Positions 52,743 to 61,904 of a stretch of 64,000 nt of DNA are shown here, piece after piece. The translations under genes were made by a program, and so were the position numbers. The notes below the pieces were generated by a model. The model saw only the letters and a program-made list of their open reading frames with translations. It did no database searches and was not told the DNA's origin. Origin of the DNA: Motilibacter peucedani (GTDB taxonomy: Bacteria; Actinomycetota; Actinomycetes; Motilibacterales; Motilibacteraceae). The stretch's first letter is position 1, and every line of letters starts with the position of its first letter. The DNA lies in assembly GCF_003634695.1 (NCBI RefSeq), contig NZ_RBWV01000013.1:361293-425292 (forward strand), given 5' to 3'.

Positions 52743-53609
52743 CTACTCGGCCTCGCCCATGACGAGGCCCTCGATGGTGTGCTTCTGCGTGATCGGGGTC
52801 AGCTCGTCGACGACGGGGCAGACCATGTGGTCGCGCACGCTCTGCGGCAGCTGCTCCCAGTAGGCCTTGGTGACGGCGAGGTCGTGCTTCTCGGCGATGC
52901 CGGCGCCGGGGGAGTCGACGCCGATGACGAGCACCGGACGGGACTTCTGCGAGTAGTTCTTCGTGCCGCGGTGGATCGTGAGCGCTGTGCGGGCGGAGAT
53001 GTCGCCCATCATCGGGTACTTGCGGATGGCTCGTTCGTCGTAGCGGGGGTAGTAGGGCCGAGGCGGGAACATCTGGTGCCCGAAGTCCTCGGACCAGTCC
53101 CACTGGGTGCCGGGCGCGATCTCGAACGGGCCCATGTCCTCTTCCGTGTCGACCGCGGTGAGGTTGAAGTGCAGGCTGTTGAGGCGGCCCTCGCGGCGGG
53201 TCAGCTCGGGCATCGGGTAGTCGCGGTGCCACGGCTGGTAGACCGCGCCGGCGAACGGGATGTCGAAGCCGACCTCCACGATCCGGTAGTCCGCTCCGAG
53301 CACGGACTCGCACACCTTGCGGACCCACGGGTGGTCGACGATCTCGACGAAGCCGCGCAGCTGCTCCGGGTGGATCTCGACGTACCAGCGCTTGGGGCCG
53401 CGTCCCACGGCTCCACCGGGCCGGTCGCGCGCTTCTTCGAACGCGACGTCGATGTCCTCGCGCATGCGCTCGGCGAACTCGCGGCTGAAAGCGCCCTTCT
53501 TCGCCGTGATGCCCTCGGTGTAGATGGCACGGACGATCTCGGTCGCTTCCTCGTCTGCACCCGGCGGCACGGGCAGCTCGTCGGTCTCGCGGATCACGGT
53601 CACGGTCAT
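52743..53609 (-). CDS. Phytanoyl-CoA dioxygenase family (PhyH) oxygenase
   Basis: A 288-residue Fe(II)/2-oxoglutarate-dependent oxygenase. The iron ligands are visible as WHRDYP (HxD, about residues 143-145) and the distal His in LTIHRGTKNYS, with the 2-OG-binding Arg in SRPVL. Family members hydroxylate lipids, alkaloids or small metabolites. ATG 53609 has a GAGGAGG site. It is divergent from a LacI-type regulator, with a perfect 26-bp palindrome between. Its stop lies one base from the nuclease stop. Confidence 0.85.
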   Translation of the reverse strand: MTVTVIRETDELPVPPGADEEATEIVRAIYTEGITAKKGAFSREFAERMREDIDVAFEEARDRPGGAVGRGPKRWYVEIHPEQLRGFVEIVDHPWVRKVCESVLGADYRIVEVGFDIPFAGAVYQPWHRDYPMPELTRREGRLNSLHFNLTAVDTEEDMGPFEIAPGTQWDWSEDFGHQMFPPRPYYPRYDERAIRKYPMMGDISARTALTIHRGTKNYSQKSRPVLVIGVDSPGAGIAEKHDLAVTKAYWEQLPQSVRDHMVCPVVDELTPITQKHTIEGLVMGEAE

Positions 53610-53643
53610 GCGGAGTCCTCCTCGACTTCTCGGTCCTCGCATA

Positions 53644-53669
53644 TTGCCACGTAGCATGCTACGTGGCAA
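53644..53669. promoter_or_regulatory. Perfect 26-bp palindromic operator (LacI-type)
   Basis: The half-site TTGCCACGTAGCA (53644-53656) is followed immediately by its exact reverse complement (53657-53669). It lies between the PhyH gene (start 53609) and the lacI-type gene (start 53725), the expected binding site of that regulator. Confidence 0.8.
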
Positions 53670-53724
53670 GGGCTCCGCTCCCTGGCACGATGAGCACTCG
53701 GCAACCGGGACGAGGGGGTGGGGC

Positions 53725-54762
53725 GTGGCGGTGAGCATGCGCGACGTCGCGCTGCGGGCCGGCGTGTCGCAGCGGACGGTCTCGAACGTCGTCAACCATG
53801 CGCCGTACGTCTCAGTGCAGACCCGCGAGCGCGTCGAGAAGGCGATGGCGGAGCTGGGCTTCCGCCCGAACGCCGCCGCGCGCAGCCTGCGCCTCGGGCG
53901 CTCCGACATCGTGGCGCTCGTGGTGCCCGAGCTCGACTCGCCGTACTTCTCCGCCCTGGCGGCGCAGCTCAGCGTCGCGGCCGAGGAGCACGGCTGGACG
54001 CTGCTCGTCGAGCAGTCCCACGGCGACCCGGAGCGCGAGCGCCGGCTGCTCGACGGCGTACGCGCGCAGATGGTCGACGGCGTCTTCTTCAGCCCGTGGG
54101 GCCTCGGCCCAGAGGACCTGCGCGGCAGGCGCGACCACGCGCCGCTCGTGCTGCTGGGCGAGCACGTCGACACCTCGGTCGCCGACCACGTCATCATCGA
54201 CAACGAGCTCGCCGCCCGGGACGCCACCGCGCACCTGGTCTCGGTCGGCCGGCGGCGGATCGCCGCCGTGGGCACCCGGTGCCCCGTCGCCCGCGAGGCG
54301 GCGCGCCTGCGGCGCGGCGGATGGGCGCGGGCGCTGGCCGAGGCCGGGGTGCCGCACGACCCCGCGCTCGAGGTCCCCGTGACGTCCTTGCACCGGGACG
54401 CGGGCGCTGCCGCCGTACGCCGTCTGCTCGACGACGGCGTGTCCTTCGACGCGCTCTTCTGCTTCACCGACGAGCTCGCGCTCGGCGCCCTGCACGTGTT
54501 GCTGTCCGAGGGCGTACGCGTCCCGCAGGACGTCGCTCTCGTGGGCTTCGACGACATCGAGGACGGTCGCTACGCGACCCCCACGCTGACGACCGTGTCG
54601 CCCGACCTGTCGGCGATCGCCCGCGAGGCGGCGGGCCGCCTGGCCTTGCGGCTCCGGTCCCTGCGCGACTCGGCCCGGTTGCACGACGAGGAAGAGCCTG
54701 CGCACCAGGGGGTCATCGTGCCGCACCAGCTGGTCGTCCGGAGCTCCAGCGGTCCGGGCTGA
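53725..54762 (+). CDS. LacI-family transcriptional regulator
   Basis: A 345-residue LacI protein. The HTH with hinge is MRDVALRAGVSQRTVSNVVNHAPYVSVQTRERVEKAMAELGFRPNAAARSLRLGRS (about 5-62); the rest is a periplasmic-binding-protein-like ligand domain with LDSPYFSALAAQLSVAAEEHGW, VDGVFFSPWG, HVIIDNELAARDATAHL and VALVGFDDIEDGRYATPTLTTV. GTG 53725 is used; ATG 53737 is an alternative. The ligand, probably a sugar-like molecule, presumably relates to the PhyH gene it faces across the 26-bp palindrome. Confidence 0.92.
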   Translation: MAVSMRDVALRAGVSQRTVSNVVNHAPYVSVQTRERVEKAMAELGFRPNAAARSLRLGRSDIVALVVPELDSPYFSALAAQLSVAAEEHGWTLLVEQSHGDPERERRLLDGVRAQMVDGVFFSPWGLGPEDLRGRRDHAPLVLLGEHVDTSVADHVIIDNELAARDATAHLVSVGRRRIAAVGTRCPVAREAARLRRGGWARALAEAGVPHDPALEVPVTSLHRDAGAAAVRRLLDDGVSFDALFCFTDELALGALHVLLSEGVRVPQDVALVGFDDIEDGRYATPTLTTVSPDLSAIAREAAGRLALRLRSLRDSARLHDEEEPAHQGVIVPHQLVVRSSSGPG

Positions 54763-54780
54763 TCGTCTGGCTCCTGGCCC

Positions 54781-55629
54781 TCAGAGCATCTCGAGCGACA
54801 CCTTGCCGGACGGCGGAGGGAACAACCGGTCGAGCTCGGCGAGCTCCGCGTCGCTGAAGCCGATCTCCGTCGCGGCCCGGTTCTCCCTCACCCGGGCTGG
54901 AGTGGAGGCCTTCACGACGGCGAACACCTCGGGGAGTCGCAGCACCCACGCGAGCGCCAGCTGGGCCGGGGTGACTCCCTTCGCCTCGGCCATGTCGACG
55001 ACCGCGGGATGCTCGAGCAGCCGGCCGTGGTCGACGGGGGAGTAGGCCATCAGGGGCATGCCAGAGGCGCGGCACCTCGGCAGCAGGTCGTGCTCGAGGC
55101 CGCGGCGACCGAGGTTGTAGAGCACCTGGTCGGTCTGCACCCGGGCTCCGCCCGCCACCGAGGCCAGCTCGTCGAGGTCCGGCACGTCGAAGTTGCTGAC
55201 GCCCCAGGCGCCGATGAGCCCCGCCTGCACCAGGTCCTCGAAGCCCGCCACCGTCTCGGCCAGTGGCACTCGCCCGCGCCAGTGCAGCAGGTAGAGGTCG
55301 AGGTGGTCGGTGCCCAGCCGCCGCAGGCTGGCCTGGCACGCCTCGACCGTCCCTCGTCGGGTGGCGTGGCTGGGCAGCACCTTGCTGACGAGGTAGACGC
55401 TGTCGCGTCGCCCGGCGATGGCCTCGCTGACCAGCTCCTCGGCGGCGCCGTCGCCGTACATCTCGGCGGTGTCGATCAGCGTCAGGCCGCTCTCGATGCC
55501 CGTACGCAGGGCGGCGAGCTCGGTGTCGCGGCTGGCGAACCGCTCACCCATGTACCAGGTGCCGAGTCCCAGCGCCGGGACGGCGCTCCCGCCCGGGAGG
55601 GACACGGTCCGGATGGTCGGCACGGTCAT
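54781..55629 (-). CDS. Aldo/keto reductase
   Basis: A 282-residue NADPH-dependent AKR. LGLGTWYMGERF, LIDTAEMYGDGAAEELV (Asp and Tyr of the tetrad), VSKVLP (Lys), DLYLLHWRG (His) and GVSNFDVPDLDEL are all present. The substrate is broad or unknown. It starts at ATG 55629, 6 bases after the monooxygenase-like gene on the same strand, so both are probably one operon. Confidence 0.92.
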   Translation of the reverse strand: MTVPTIRTVSLPGGSAVPALGLGTWYMGERFASRDTELAALRTGIESGLTLIDTAEMYGDGAAEELVSEAIAGRRDSVYLVSKVLPSHATRRGTVEACQASLRRLGTDHLDLYLLHWRGRVPLAETVAGFEDLVQAGLIGAWGVSNFDVPDLDELASVAGGARVQTDQVLYNLGRRGLEHDLLPRCRASGMPLMAYSPVDHGRLLEHPAVVDMAEAKGVTPAQLALAWVLRLPEVFAVVKASTPARVRENRAATEIGFSDAELAELDRLFPPPSGKVSLEML

Positions 55630-55635
55630 GGCGCG

Positions 55636-55932
55636 CTACTTGACCGCGAGCACGTCGATCGGCCTGATGTCGGGCGCTTCGGCCAGGAGGTCCGAGCCGA
55701 CGTCCTGGAGCGCCGCGGGGATCTGACCGTTCACGTGCGCCTGGCGAGCTTCCTCGGTCTCGAAGGTGTCGAAGATCCCGTACGTCGTGTCGTCGAGCCG
55801 GAACGCGTACCAGGTCACGGTGCCCTCTTCCTGGGCGGCCAGCTCGCGGCCCTTCCTCAGGAAGGCGCCGAGCTCGTCGCCCTTGCCGGGCTTGGCCTTC
55901 AGGATCGCGAGCAGTCCTCGGTCGACAGCCAT
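55636..55932 (-). CDS. Antibiotic biosynthesis monooxygenase (YgiN-like) domain protein
   Basis: A 98-residue ferredoxin-like-fold protein of the ABM family: GLLAILKAKPGKGDELGAFLRKGRELAAQEEGTVTWYAFRLDDTTYGIFDTFETEEARQAHVNGQI. Members act as quinol or heme monooxygenases or have no known substrate. Here the partner is an aldo/keto reductase, so quinone or carbonyl detoxification is plausible. ATG 55932 starts the typical fold. Confidence 0.85.
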   Translation of the reverse strand: MAVDRGLLAILKAKPGKGDELGAFLRKGRELAAQEEGTVTWYAFRLDDTTYGIFDTFETEEARQAHVNGQIPAALQDVGSDLLAEAPDIRPIDVLAVK

Positions 55933-56285
55933 GGGGCAGCGCCTCTCGTCAGGGTGCGTCCGACGGTACAGATCGGAGTCGCGGCGCGCCATCGGCAGGA
56001 GTGCCGATAGTGCTGAGAAGCCCGAGGTGCTCGACCCGCACGAGCGGCTCGACCTGCCGTCACCGCCGGCCTGCTCGGCTTCCGACACCTGTCCCGGCGG
56101 GCGCAGCGGTGGGCGTGGTCAGGCACCCGTTGCAGCCTCCGGCCCGTAGGGCCAACCACCTGAGACCAGTACGCGGTTGCTGACGAGGCCGCTCGTGCTG
56201 TGAGCGGACTCAGGTGCGCTCAGGCTGCTCACAGTGCACCAGCGCGAGCATCTGGTCGAGAGCCAGCGAGCGGTGGAGGTTCGTC
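55933..56285. other. Gene-free spacer
   Basis: No reading frame with convincing composition or ribosome site was seen in these 353 bp. The left part must contain the promoter of the minus-strand monooxygenase/reductase operon. Confidence 0.4.
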
Positions 56286-56852
56286 ATGACGGCGACGACG
56301 ACAGCGACAGGCCTGCGGCCGGCCCCCGACTGAGCGCGACTGCTCGCGCACGGGGTCCCGGTGCTCGCGATCCCGTCCTCGCTGTGGCGGATCGCCTGGG
56401 CCTGGGGGTGCCGGTCGGCTTCTCCGGCTCGTTGGCTAGGGAGTTCGCGGCACCGCTGGTGGATCACCGCGTACGTCCTCGTGCTCAGCGTGCTGACGGA
56501 GGCCCTGGGTCTGCTGACGCTCGGGCTGGTGAGCCCGTGGGGTGAGGTGCTGCCGCAGTGGGTGCCGGTGCTGGGCGGTCGTCGCGTGCCTCCGGTGCTG
56601 GTGGTCGCTGTCGCCACGGCGGGCGGCCTGGCGGTGTGCCTCTTCACGGGTGCGTCCGCGTGGATGTGGACAGGCCCGGAGAACAACGGTGACCCCGAGG
56701 CGCCGAACGGGCTGGCGGGCGCAGTGATGACTGCGGCCTATGCGCCACTGCTCCTGTGGGGTCCCGCGCTCCTCGCGGTCACCGCAGACTTCGCCTGTCG
56801 GCACCGGCGCCCGCAAGCCGGTCCTCGGGTCGTGCAGCATAGGGCGGCGTGA
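56286..56852 (+). pseudogene. Broken membrane protein gene (nonsense codon and compensated frameshifts)
   Basis: A good ribosome site (GGAGG) precedes ATG 56286, which opens TATTTATGLRPAPD and then meets TGA at 56331. The same frame continues with ARLLAHGVPVLAIPSSLWRIAWAWG, natural-looking sequence, so the TGA replaces a codon such as TGG. From about 56410 to 56465 the good reading (LPVGFSGSLAREFAAP-like) is in another frame, after which the first frame resumes with WWITAYVLVLSVLTEALGLLTLGLV and two more helices. A stop plus two compensating indels indicate a decayed four-helix membrane protein; a shortened product from GTG 56361 is possible. Confidence 0.6.
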
Positions 56853-56910
56853 CTGCGCGGATCTTCTCGGAGCAAGGGTTCGAAAGAGCCTGGACGCCCG
56901 GGGGCAGCGC

Positions 56911-57693
56911 ATGGACGAGCAGGGTCGTCTGGCGGACGGGTTGCTGGTGCTGGGGGACAGCGCGCTGCTGCTCGGGACCTGGACGTACGGGCACGCGGTC
57001 TGGCGCACGTCGCTCGAGGCACTGGACGACGTCGTGGATGGGCGGTGGGTCCGTCTGCCGCTCGCGCGAGTCCTCGGCCGCGATCCGTCCGTGCGCCCGG
57101 CTGAGCGTCCGATGCAGTACCTGCGATGGTTCCTCGAGCGGCAGCCGCGATGGCTCGGTGAGACCTGGCGCGGCTCCCAGCGGCTGGGCCGGGCAGAGCA
57201 GATCCAGCCCGACGGTCGCCGCGACCTGTGGGAGTTCGACCTGGACGGCGGCGGCTTCTGGGCGCCCGAGGCGGTCATCCCGGTCGAGCTGGCCTTCGAG
57301 AGCCGAGGGCTGCCCGTTGATCTGCCCGTGCACGACTGCGTGGTGGAGGCGGGGGAGGTGGAGGCCGCCGGGCGCTCGGGCGTGGGCAGGCGACCGCAGC
57401 GGATCGCCTACCCGGTCGAGGTCCTTGCCGGCGCGGACGGTGACCAGTGGGTCGTCCGAGACGATCACCTGGACGAGGTCCTCGGGCTGCCGAACGCGCT
57501 CGCAGCGGAGACAGCCGTCCTGGAGGAGGTGCGGCGGGTCGACCCGGGGCTCGCCGAGCGGATCGAAGCTGACAGCGAAGCCGCGTGCCTGTTCCTGTTC
57601 GTGCCCGACGAGGACGACGCGCGGGCGCTCGCGCGACGCATCTCCGCTCTGGTCCAACGGCACCGACGTGCACGGAGGGCTGGTACTGCTTGA
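56911..57693 (+). CDS. Unrecognised acidic soluble protein
   Basis: A 260-residue protein with natural composition, starting at ATG 56911 behind a GGGGGCAG-type site. Segments include LLVLGDSALLLGTWTYGHAVWRTSLEALDDVV, RDLWEFDLDGGGFWAPEAVIPVEL, PVHDCVVEAGEVE and a C-terminal FLFVPDEDDARALARRISALVQRH. It has no signal peptide, membrane helix or motif that I can assign. A competing frame (56849-57784) covers the same region but has poor, Arg-rich composition. Confidence 0.55.
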   Translation: MDEQGRLADGLLVLGDSALLLGTWTYGHAVWRTSLEALDDVVDGRWVRLPLARVLGRDPSVRPAERPMQYLRWFLERQPRWLGETWRGSQRLGRAEQIQPDGRRDLWEFDLDGGGFWAPEAVIPVELAFESRGLPVDLPVHDCVVEAGEVEAAGRSGVGRRPQRIAYPVEVLAGADGDQWVVRDDHLDEVLGLPNALAAETAVLEEVRRVDPGLAERIEADSEAACLFLFVPDEDDARALARRISALVQRHRRARRAGTA

Positions 57694-57758
57694 CTGGAGG
57701 ACGCTCTGTCTCCACTCAGGCAGGCGGAACGCCTCCCTCGCGCCTGGGTTGCCGATCG

Positions 57759-58010
57759 TCAGGGAAGTGCCGCCGGCTCGGTGACGTGGCGCAGGACGTA
57801 GCCCGCCGTCAGGGCGCCCACGGTCCCGGCGGTGCTGAACACCGCGCTGGCAAGGGCGACACCAAAGGTGAGGGTCAGGTGGAACGCTGCGGAGCCGTAC
57901 GCCGTGCACTCTGCCTGAGTGCCGAGGGCTTGGCACCCGCCGCGCGTCGCGTGGGCGATGAGCAGAGCGACCCAGCACCACGTTCCGACCGCGAGGACAG
58001 CCAGCACCAC
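57759..58010 (-). CDS. Small three-helix membrane protein
   Basis: An 83-residue hydrophobic protein: VLAVLAVGTWCWVALLIAH, a Cys-containing loop (GGCQALGTQAECTAYGSA) that could form a disulphide, and LTLTFGVALASAVFSTAGTVGALTAGYVL. It is unrelated to any family I recognise. Composition supports a real gene in an otherwise gene-poor stretch. Confidence 0.45.
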   Translation of the reverse strand: MVLAVLAVGTWCWVALLIAHATRGGCQALGTQAECTAYGSAAFHLTLTFGVALASAVFSTAGTVGALTAGYVLRHVTEPAALP

Positions 58011-58378
58011 TCCTCACTGAGGCCTTGAAGGCGGCGGTCACCTCGGCCATTGGCCCCCCCACGTCGTCACAGCACGAATGCCCCCACCGGGATGCTCGAG
58101 CGAACCATGCCAGACCGGTTCTCGTCGGGACGCGCGCTCGTTCGCGTGGTCGACTGGCTCGCCCGCCCCTGACCCACGTCGGGCCGGCAGAACGGCCCTG
58201 TGGTGACGTCCACCCGAGCAGGTCAAGGTGGGGACGGCCGCCAGTCGCCGCGCTTCAGCAATCGCAGTCGCGCAGGCGATCCGGTGCGGGGGTGCGGCGT
58301 ACGCCGGAATCCTGCGTGCCGCGGGCGGGCGGTCGAGAGACAGTTGTGAGGTTGCAGCGGCCGGGTCGCCAGACGTGG
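58011..58378. other. Gene-free spacer
   Basis: Only low-quality Arg/Pro-rich frames occur here. No ribosome site, hairpin or repeat of note was seen. Confidence 0.4.
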
Positions 58379-58779
58379 GTGGGAGCCCGGAGGCGAGCTA
58401 CCGACCGCCGCGTCCTGGGCAGAGGTGCTGTCGCGTTCACATGCCTGGTCGGCTGCTCAGGGGCGGCGGACTGGCAGGCGTGGGAGGCGGTCAGCTTCGC
58501 CCAACCGCCTCCGGGAGGCATGCTCGTCCGGTCGGACGATGGTCAGGATCGGCTGTCGTGGACCCGCATCCCGCCCTGCACAGGACCTTCCTGGTGGCAG
58601 AGTGCAACGCCTCGGACTTGATCGACTTCTACAACCAGTACAGCCGTCTCGAGCTGCCCCAGGTCGGTCCATCCCTCGTCGTGCCAGTCGGTCGGATCGA
58701 GGGTGGTGTGACCGTTATGGACGGTCAGCCGAGGGCCGGGCAGTGCACGGTCGACGTCGACGTGTCAGGACCACGCTGA
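58379..58779 (+). pseudogene. Possible frameshifted lipoprotein gene
   Basis: From GTG 58379 one frame gives an Arg-rich N-terminus, a hydrophobic stretch and lipobox-like FTCLVGCSG, then AADWQAWEAVSFAQPPPGGMLVRSDDGQDRLSW to about 58570. The next plausible sequence, FLVAECNASDLIDFYNQYSRLELPQVGPSLVVPVGRIEGGVTVM, is in a different frame and ends at 58779. One frameshift near 58580 would join them. Alternatively the two pieces are chance frames. No family recognised. Confidence 0.35.
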
Positions 58780-58987
58780 CGTCGGCGCAGGTCCCGAGCC
58801 GGCGGATGGCGTCCGGCACCTGTGCTCAGTGCCGGGCGACGTGGTGCCCCCGTGACGACGCAGCTCGACGCCGCAGCCCCAGCAGTAGCGAGGCTCGAGG
58901 GCAGAGCCACCTCGTCGGTCTGCGGCTCCCTCGCTCATCACCGGACGTTGCGCCAGGTGCACTCGTCGTTCGGCTGCTGCCCGCGCC

Positions 58988-59776
58988 TCAGGTCGCGGTG
59001 CGCTGCCTCAGGCTGCCGGGCGTAGCTGCCATGCTCTGGAGCGCGACCCGGGCGAGTCGCGGTCCGTTGGCGGCCAGCGCCATGAGGCCGAAGAACAGGT
59101 ATCCGGCCGAACAGGTACCCGTCGGCAGGACACCGCCGAGGCCGGCTCCTCCGACGAGGTAGACGACCCCCTCGGTGGTGCCGACGGCGAGCGCGGTGGC
59201 GCTCAGCCCGGTGGTCGTCGGCGCCCGGAAGGCGGTCCTGACCGCCAGGGCGGTGCAGGTGAGAGTGATGGTTCCGAGGGTGGCTCCAGTGACCATGGCG
59301 GCACGGTGGACGGCGAGTCCGGCCACCCACCCGACGGCGACGGCCGCGCCAGAGGCTGCCGCGGCGCTCAGCGTGGGCTTGAGACAGCGCCGGTCAACGA
59401 GGTGCACCTCGCGCCAGAGGGCCAGGTGGAGGACGAACCAGACGCTGGTGGCCGCTGCCGCCGGCGCCGCGTGCGTGGTGGCGGCGAGCACGATCCAGCC
59501 GGGTCCGGAACCGGCGAGGAGCCCGATGGCGGTGTTGCTGATGCCCTGGCGGCACCGGGTGCGCCGAGGCCGCAGCCAGGTGGGTACGGAGCGCATGAGC
59601 TCCAAGGTCACCAGGAGCGCCCCGGCGGACACGGTGGCAGTCACTGCGGCTGCCGCGGCGTGGGTGGTGGCGCCCACGAGCAGGGCGGTGCAGAGGGTGG
59701 CGCACATGACAGCGCAGAGGCTGGCCGAGCACAGGCCGACGGCCCGTGGACTGGCGGTGACCGCGGAGCCGCTCAT
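58988..59776 (-). CDS. Hydrophobic membrane protein of unknown function
   Basis: A 262-residue protein starting at ATG 59776 with about seven to eight hydrophobic, Ala/Thr-rich helices (for example LCSASLCAVMCATLCTALLVGATTH and GWIVLAATTHAAPAAAATSVWFVLHLALW). The N-terminal half is Cys-rich. No family is recognised; layout is compatible with a small transporter or a regulator of unknown type. It stands alone. Confidence 0.5.
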   Translation of the reverse strand: MSGSAVTASPRAVGLCSASLCAVMCATLCTALLVGATTHAAAAAVTATVSAGALLVTLELMRSVPTWLRPRRTRCRQGISNTAIGLLAGSGPGWIVLAATTHAAPAAAATSVWFVLHLALWREVHLVDRRCLKPTLSAAAASGAAVAVGWVAGLAVHRAAMVTGATLGTITLTCTALAVRTAFRAPTTTGLSATALAVGTTEGVVYLVGGAGLGGVLPTGTCSAGYLFFGLMALAANGPRLARVALQSMAATPGSLRQRTAT

Positions 59777-60094
59777 GCAGTGTCCATCGTCTCTTGCCCG
59801 CCCCTCTTGAACCGCCAGATGGGCGTCTCTACCCGGTGACGTGGGACGAGCTCCCAGGCCAGGAGCGCGGGACTGCCCGTGGGTCCTTGCCCGGTCTCCA
59901 GCTCGCCTCGGGTGCCTGCGGTCGGCGCTGTGCTCGAGCCGGCGCATGGTGCTGCCGACTGAGGGCGGCTGTAGCGGTCCGCTCGCGCGGACGGTCCTCC
60001 CACCGCCCGCTGGACGTCGCGGTCCTCAACCGATGGGATGGCGCCCGGGCGGCCGAGCGGACCGTCGCAGGGCTGGTCGGACGAGGAGCGAATA
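59777..60094. other. Gene-free spacer
   Basis: No convincing gene. A GAGGAG ribosome site for the downstream secreted-protein gene lies at its right end (about 60083). Confidence 0.4.
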
Positions 60095-61579
60095 GTGCTG
60101 CAGGGGTACCAGAAGACACGTGGCGCTCCAGTCGCTCTCGCGGCAGGCGCCGCGGTCAGTCTCGGGACGGCGTCGTCCGCCGACGCGCTGACGAGCTCGC
60201 CGGTGACGGGACGGGCCCTCTGCGAGCAGAGCACTCCGGCGGTTGCGGCGATCCTGGTCTCCAACCCGAACGAGCGCCGGCTGGTCATCGACTGGGCGAG
60301 CGTCGACACCCCCGCCCATGGCCGGGTGATCCTCGCCGAGTACGACGATGCCGTCATCCACGTGGCGACCCCGTTCGGCGAGCAGGTGCGCGTCGACCTC
60401 CGGCTAGACGGCAAGCGGCAGGACCGCGTGCGTACGTGCCGGAGGCCGACAGCCCCCTGTGCCCGCCCCCGACTTCCCCGTCCCACCCCCGCTCGAGCTG
60501 GTGAGCACCCTCGGCTCCGGGCCGACCACCGGGATCTCGGCGTCGCTGTCCGGCGACGGGCAGCTCGTCGCCTACACCTCCCACGGCGCGGTGCTCCGCA
60601 ACCGGTCGACGGGCACGACCGTGGCGCTCCCTCCCGGCACGCCTGCGGGCACCCAGGTGTCGACCTACTCGCCGGTCGTCTCGGCGGACGGCTCGACGAT
60701 CGCGTTCGTGTCCCTGGCGGAGACGGCGCCCGGCTCGGGCCTCGCGATCCCCAGGCTCGCGGTCTACGACGTCCGCACCGGCACCACTCGGCTCGCGTTC
60801 CCCTCGAGCCAGGGCTTCGTGGACGGCGCGCCGACGGTCTCCGCGGACGGCAGCCGGATCGCCGTAGCCGTACGCGTCGCCTCCACAGACCCGACTCGGA
60901 TCCTGCTCTGGGAGCGGAGCACGGGGGCAGCCCGCGTGGTGTTCGAGAGCCCGCACGGACGGTCGGACCGGCCGAGTCTGTCGCCGGACGGCCGGTACCT
61001 CGCGTTCCGCACCTCGGCGACCCTGCCCGGCGACGACGACTCCAGCGAGCTGGACGTCGCGCTCCGCGACCTGCAGACCGGCGCGACCCGTCTGGTGAGC
61101 ACCGGCTTCGCCGCGGGAGCGCCGGCCACGGGAGAGACGCCGTCGGTCTCGGACAGCGGGCACTTCGTGGCCTTCTCGACGACCTCGGCGAAGGGCTCCG
61201 TGGGCCGCCCCCAGGTGTTCGTCCGCGACACCGTCCTCGCCACCACGACGGCGCAGTCCGCCGGTGCGGGCGGTGCCGTCTCGACCTCGGGGTTCAGCGC
61301 ATCCCGGTGATCTCCAGGGACGGCCGGAGGGTTGCGTTCAGCGGCTACGTCCCGGAGCGGGTCGCCCACGAGCAGGTCTACCTGCGCGACCGGGTCACCG
61401 GCGCGACGCGCGTCCTGAGTGCGACCCCCGAGGGCTACGCGGCTGACGCCGACTGCTTCGTGGACTCGATCTCCGCGGACGGCAGGGTCGTCGCCTTCGA
61501 GACCTCCGCGACGAACCTCGTTGACGGCGTCGACCAGAACGGCCCGGGCGACAGCTACGTCTCGCTCGTGGGTGACTGA
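60095..61579 (+). pseudogene. Frameshifted secreted WD40/PD40-repeat protein
   Basis: GTG 60095 has a GAGGAG site and opens a signal-like sequence (TRGAPVALAAGAAVSLGTASSADA), followed by ILVSNPNERRLVIDWASVDTPAHGRVILAEYDD. Near 60450 the convincing sequence moves to another frame (60459-61310) with at least five PD40-type blades such as VSADGSTIAFVSLAE and LSPDGRYLAFRTSA. At about 61295 it moves back: FSA in one frame is continued by IPVISRDGRRVAFSGYV in the first, running to 61579. Two frame changes imply a decayed TolB-like propeller gene, unless sequencing errors are present. The middle frame could still be expressed alone. Confidence 0.6.
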
Positions 61580-61904
61580 CTTCCGCAGTCCGGTCGGGCG
61601 CCCCGTACCACTCGGAGCAGCGTCGTGGGCAGGTCCGTTAGCGCGTGCCGACGCCGAGGTCAGTTGACTCTCGACGGAGCTCGCTCTCCTCGGCTGTGCT
61701 CCTCGGGCACTGCAGGTCGACGCGGTTGTTGCGCACGACGGGCTTGCCGCAGCGCTCGTGCTCCCAGGCTCCGGTCCACACGACGATAGCGACGAAGGCT
61801 GGAGACACCCGAGTCGGCCGGACGACTCTTAGGCACGGCACCTTTGCTTCCCCGTCCGCCCGCCGCGCGGCATGAGCGGGCGTCGGTCGGGCAGAGTGGA
61901 CCTT
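61580..61904. other. Spacer with only weak coding signal
   Basis: A 67-codon minus-strand frame (61841-61638) with two cysteines (ERCGKPVV and VDLQCPR) is the best candidate, but start and composition are unconvincing. Nothing else was seen. CAGAGT at about 61892 may be the -10 for the next gene. Confidence 0.3.

Noticed and set aside
52743..55932. Biosynthetic gene cluster (PhyH, AKR, monooxygenase)
   Set aside because: No synthase, carrier or modifying-enzyme core is present; the genes fit general metabolism.
61638..61841. Minus-strand 67-codon gene
   Set aside because: Start context and composition are weak and no promoter or ribosome site is visible; kept only as a note in the spacer entry.
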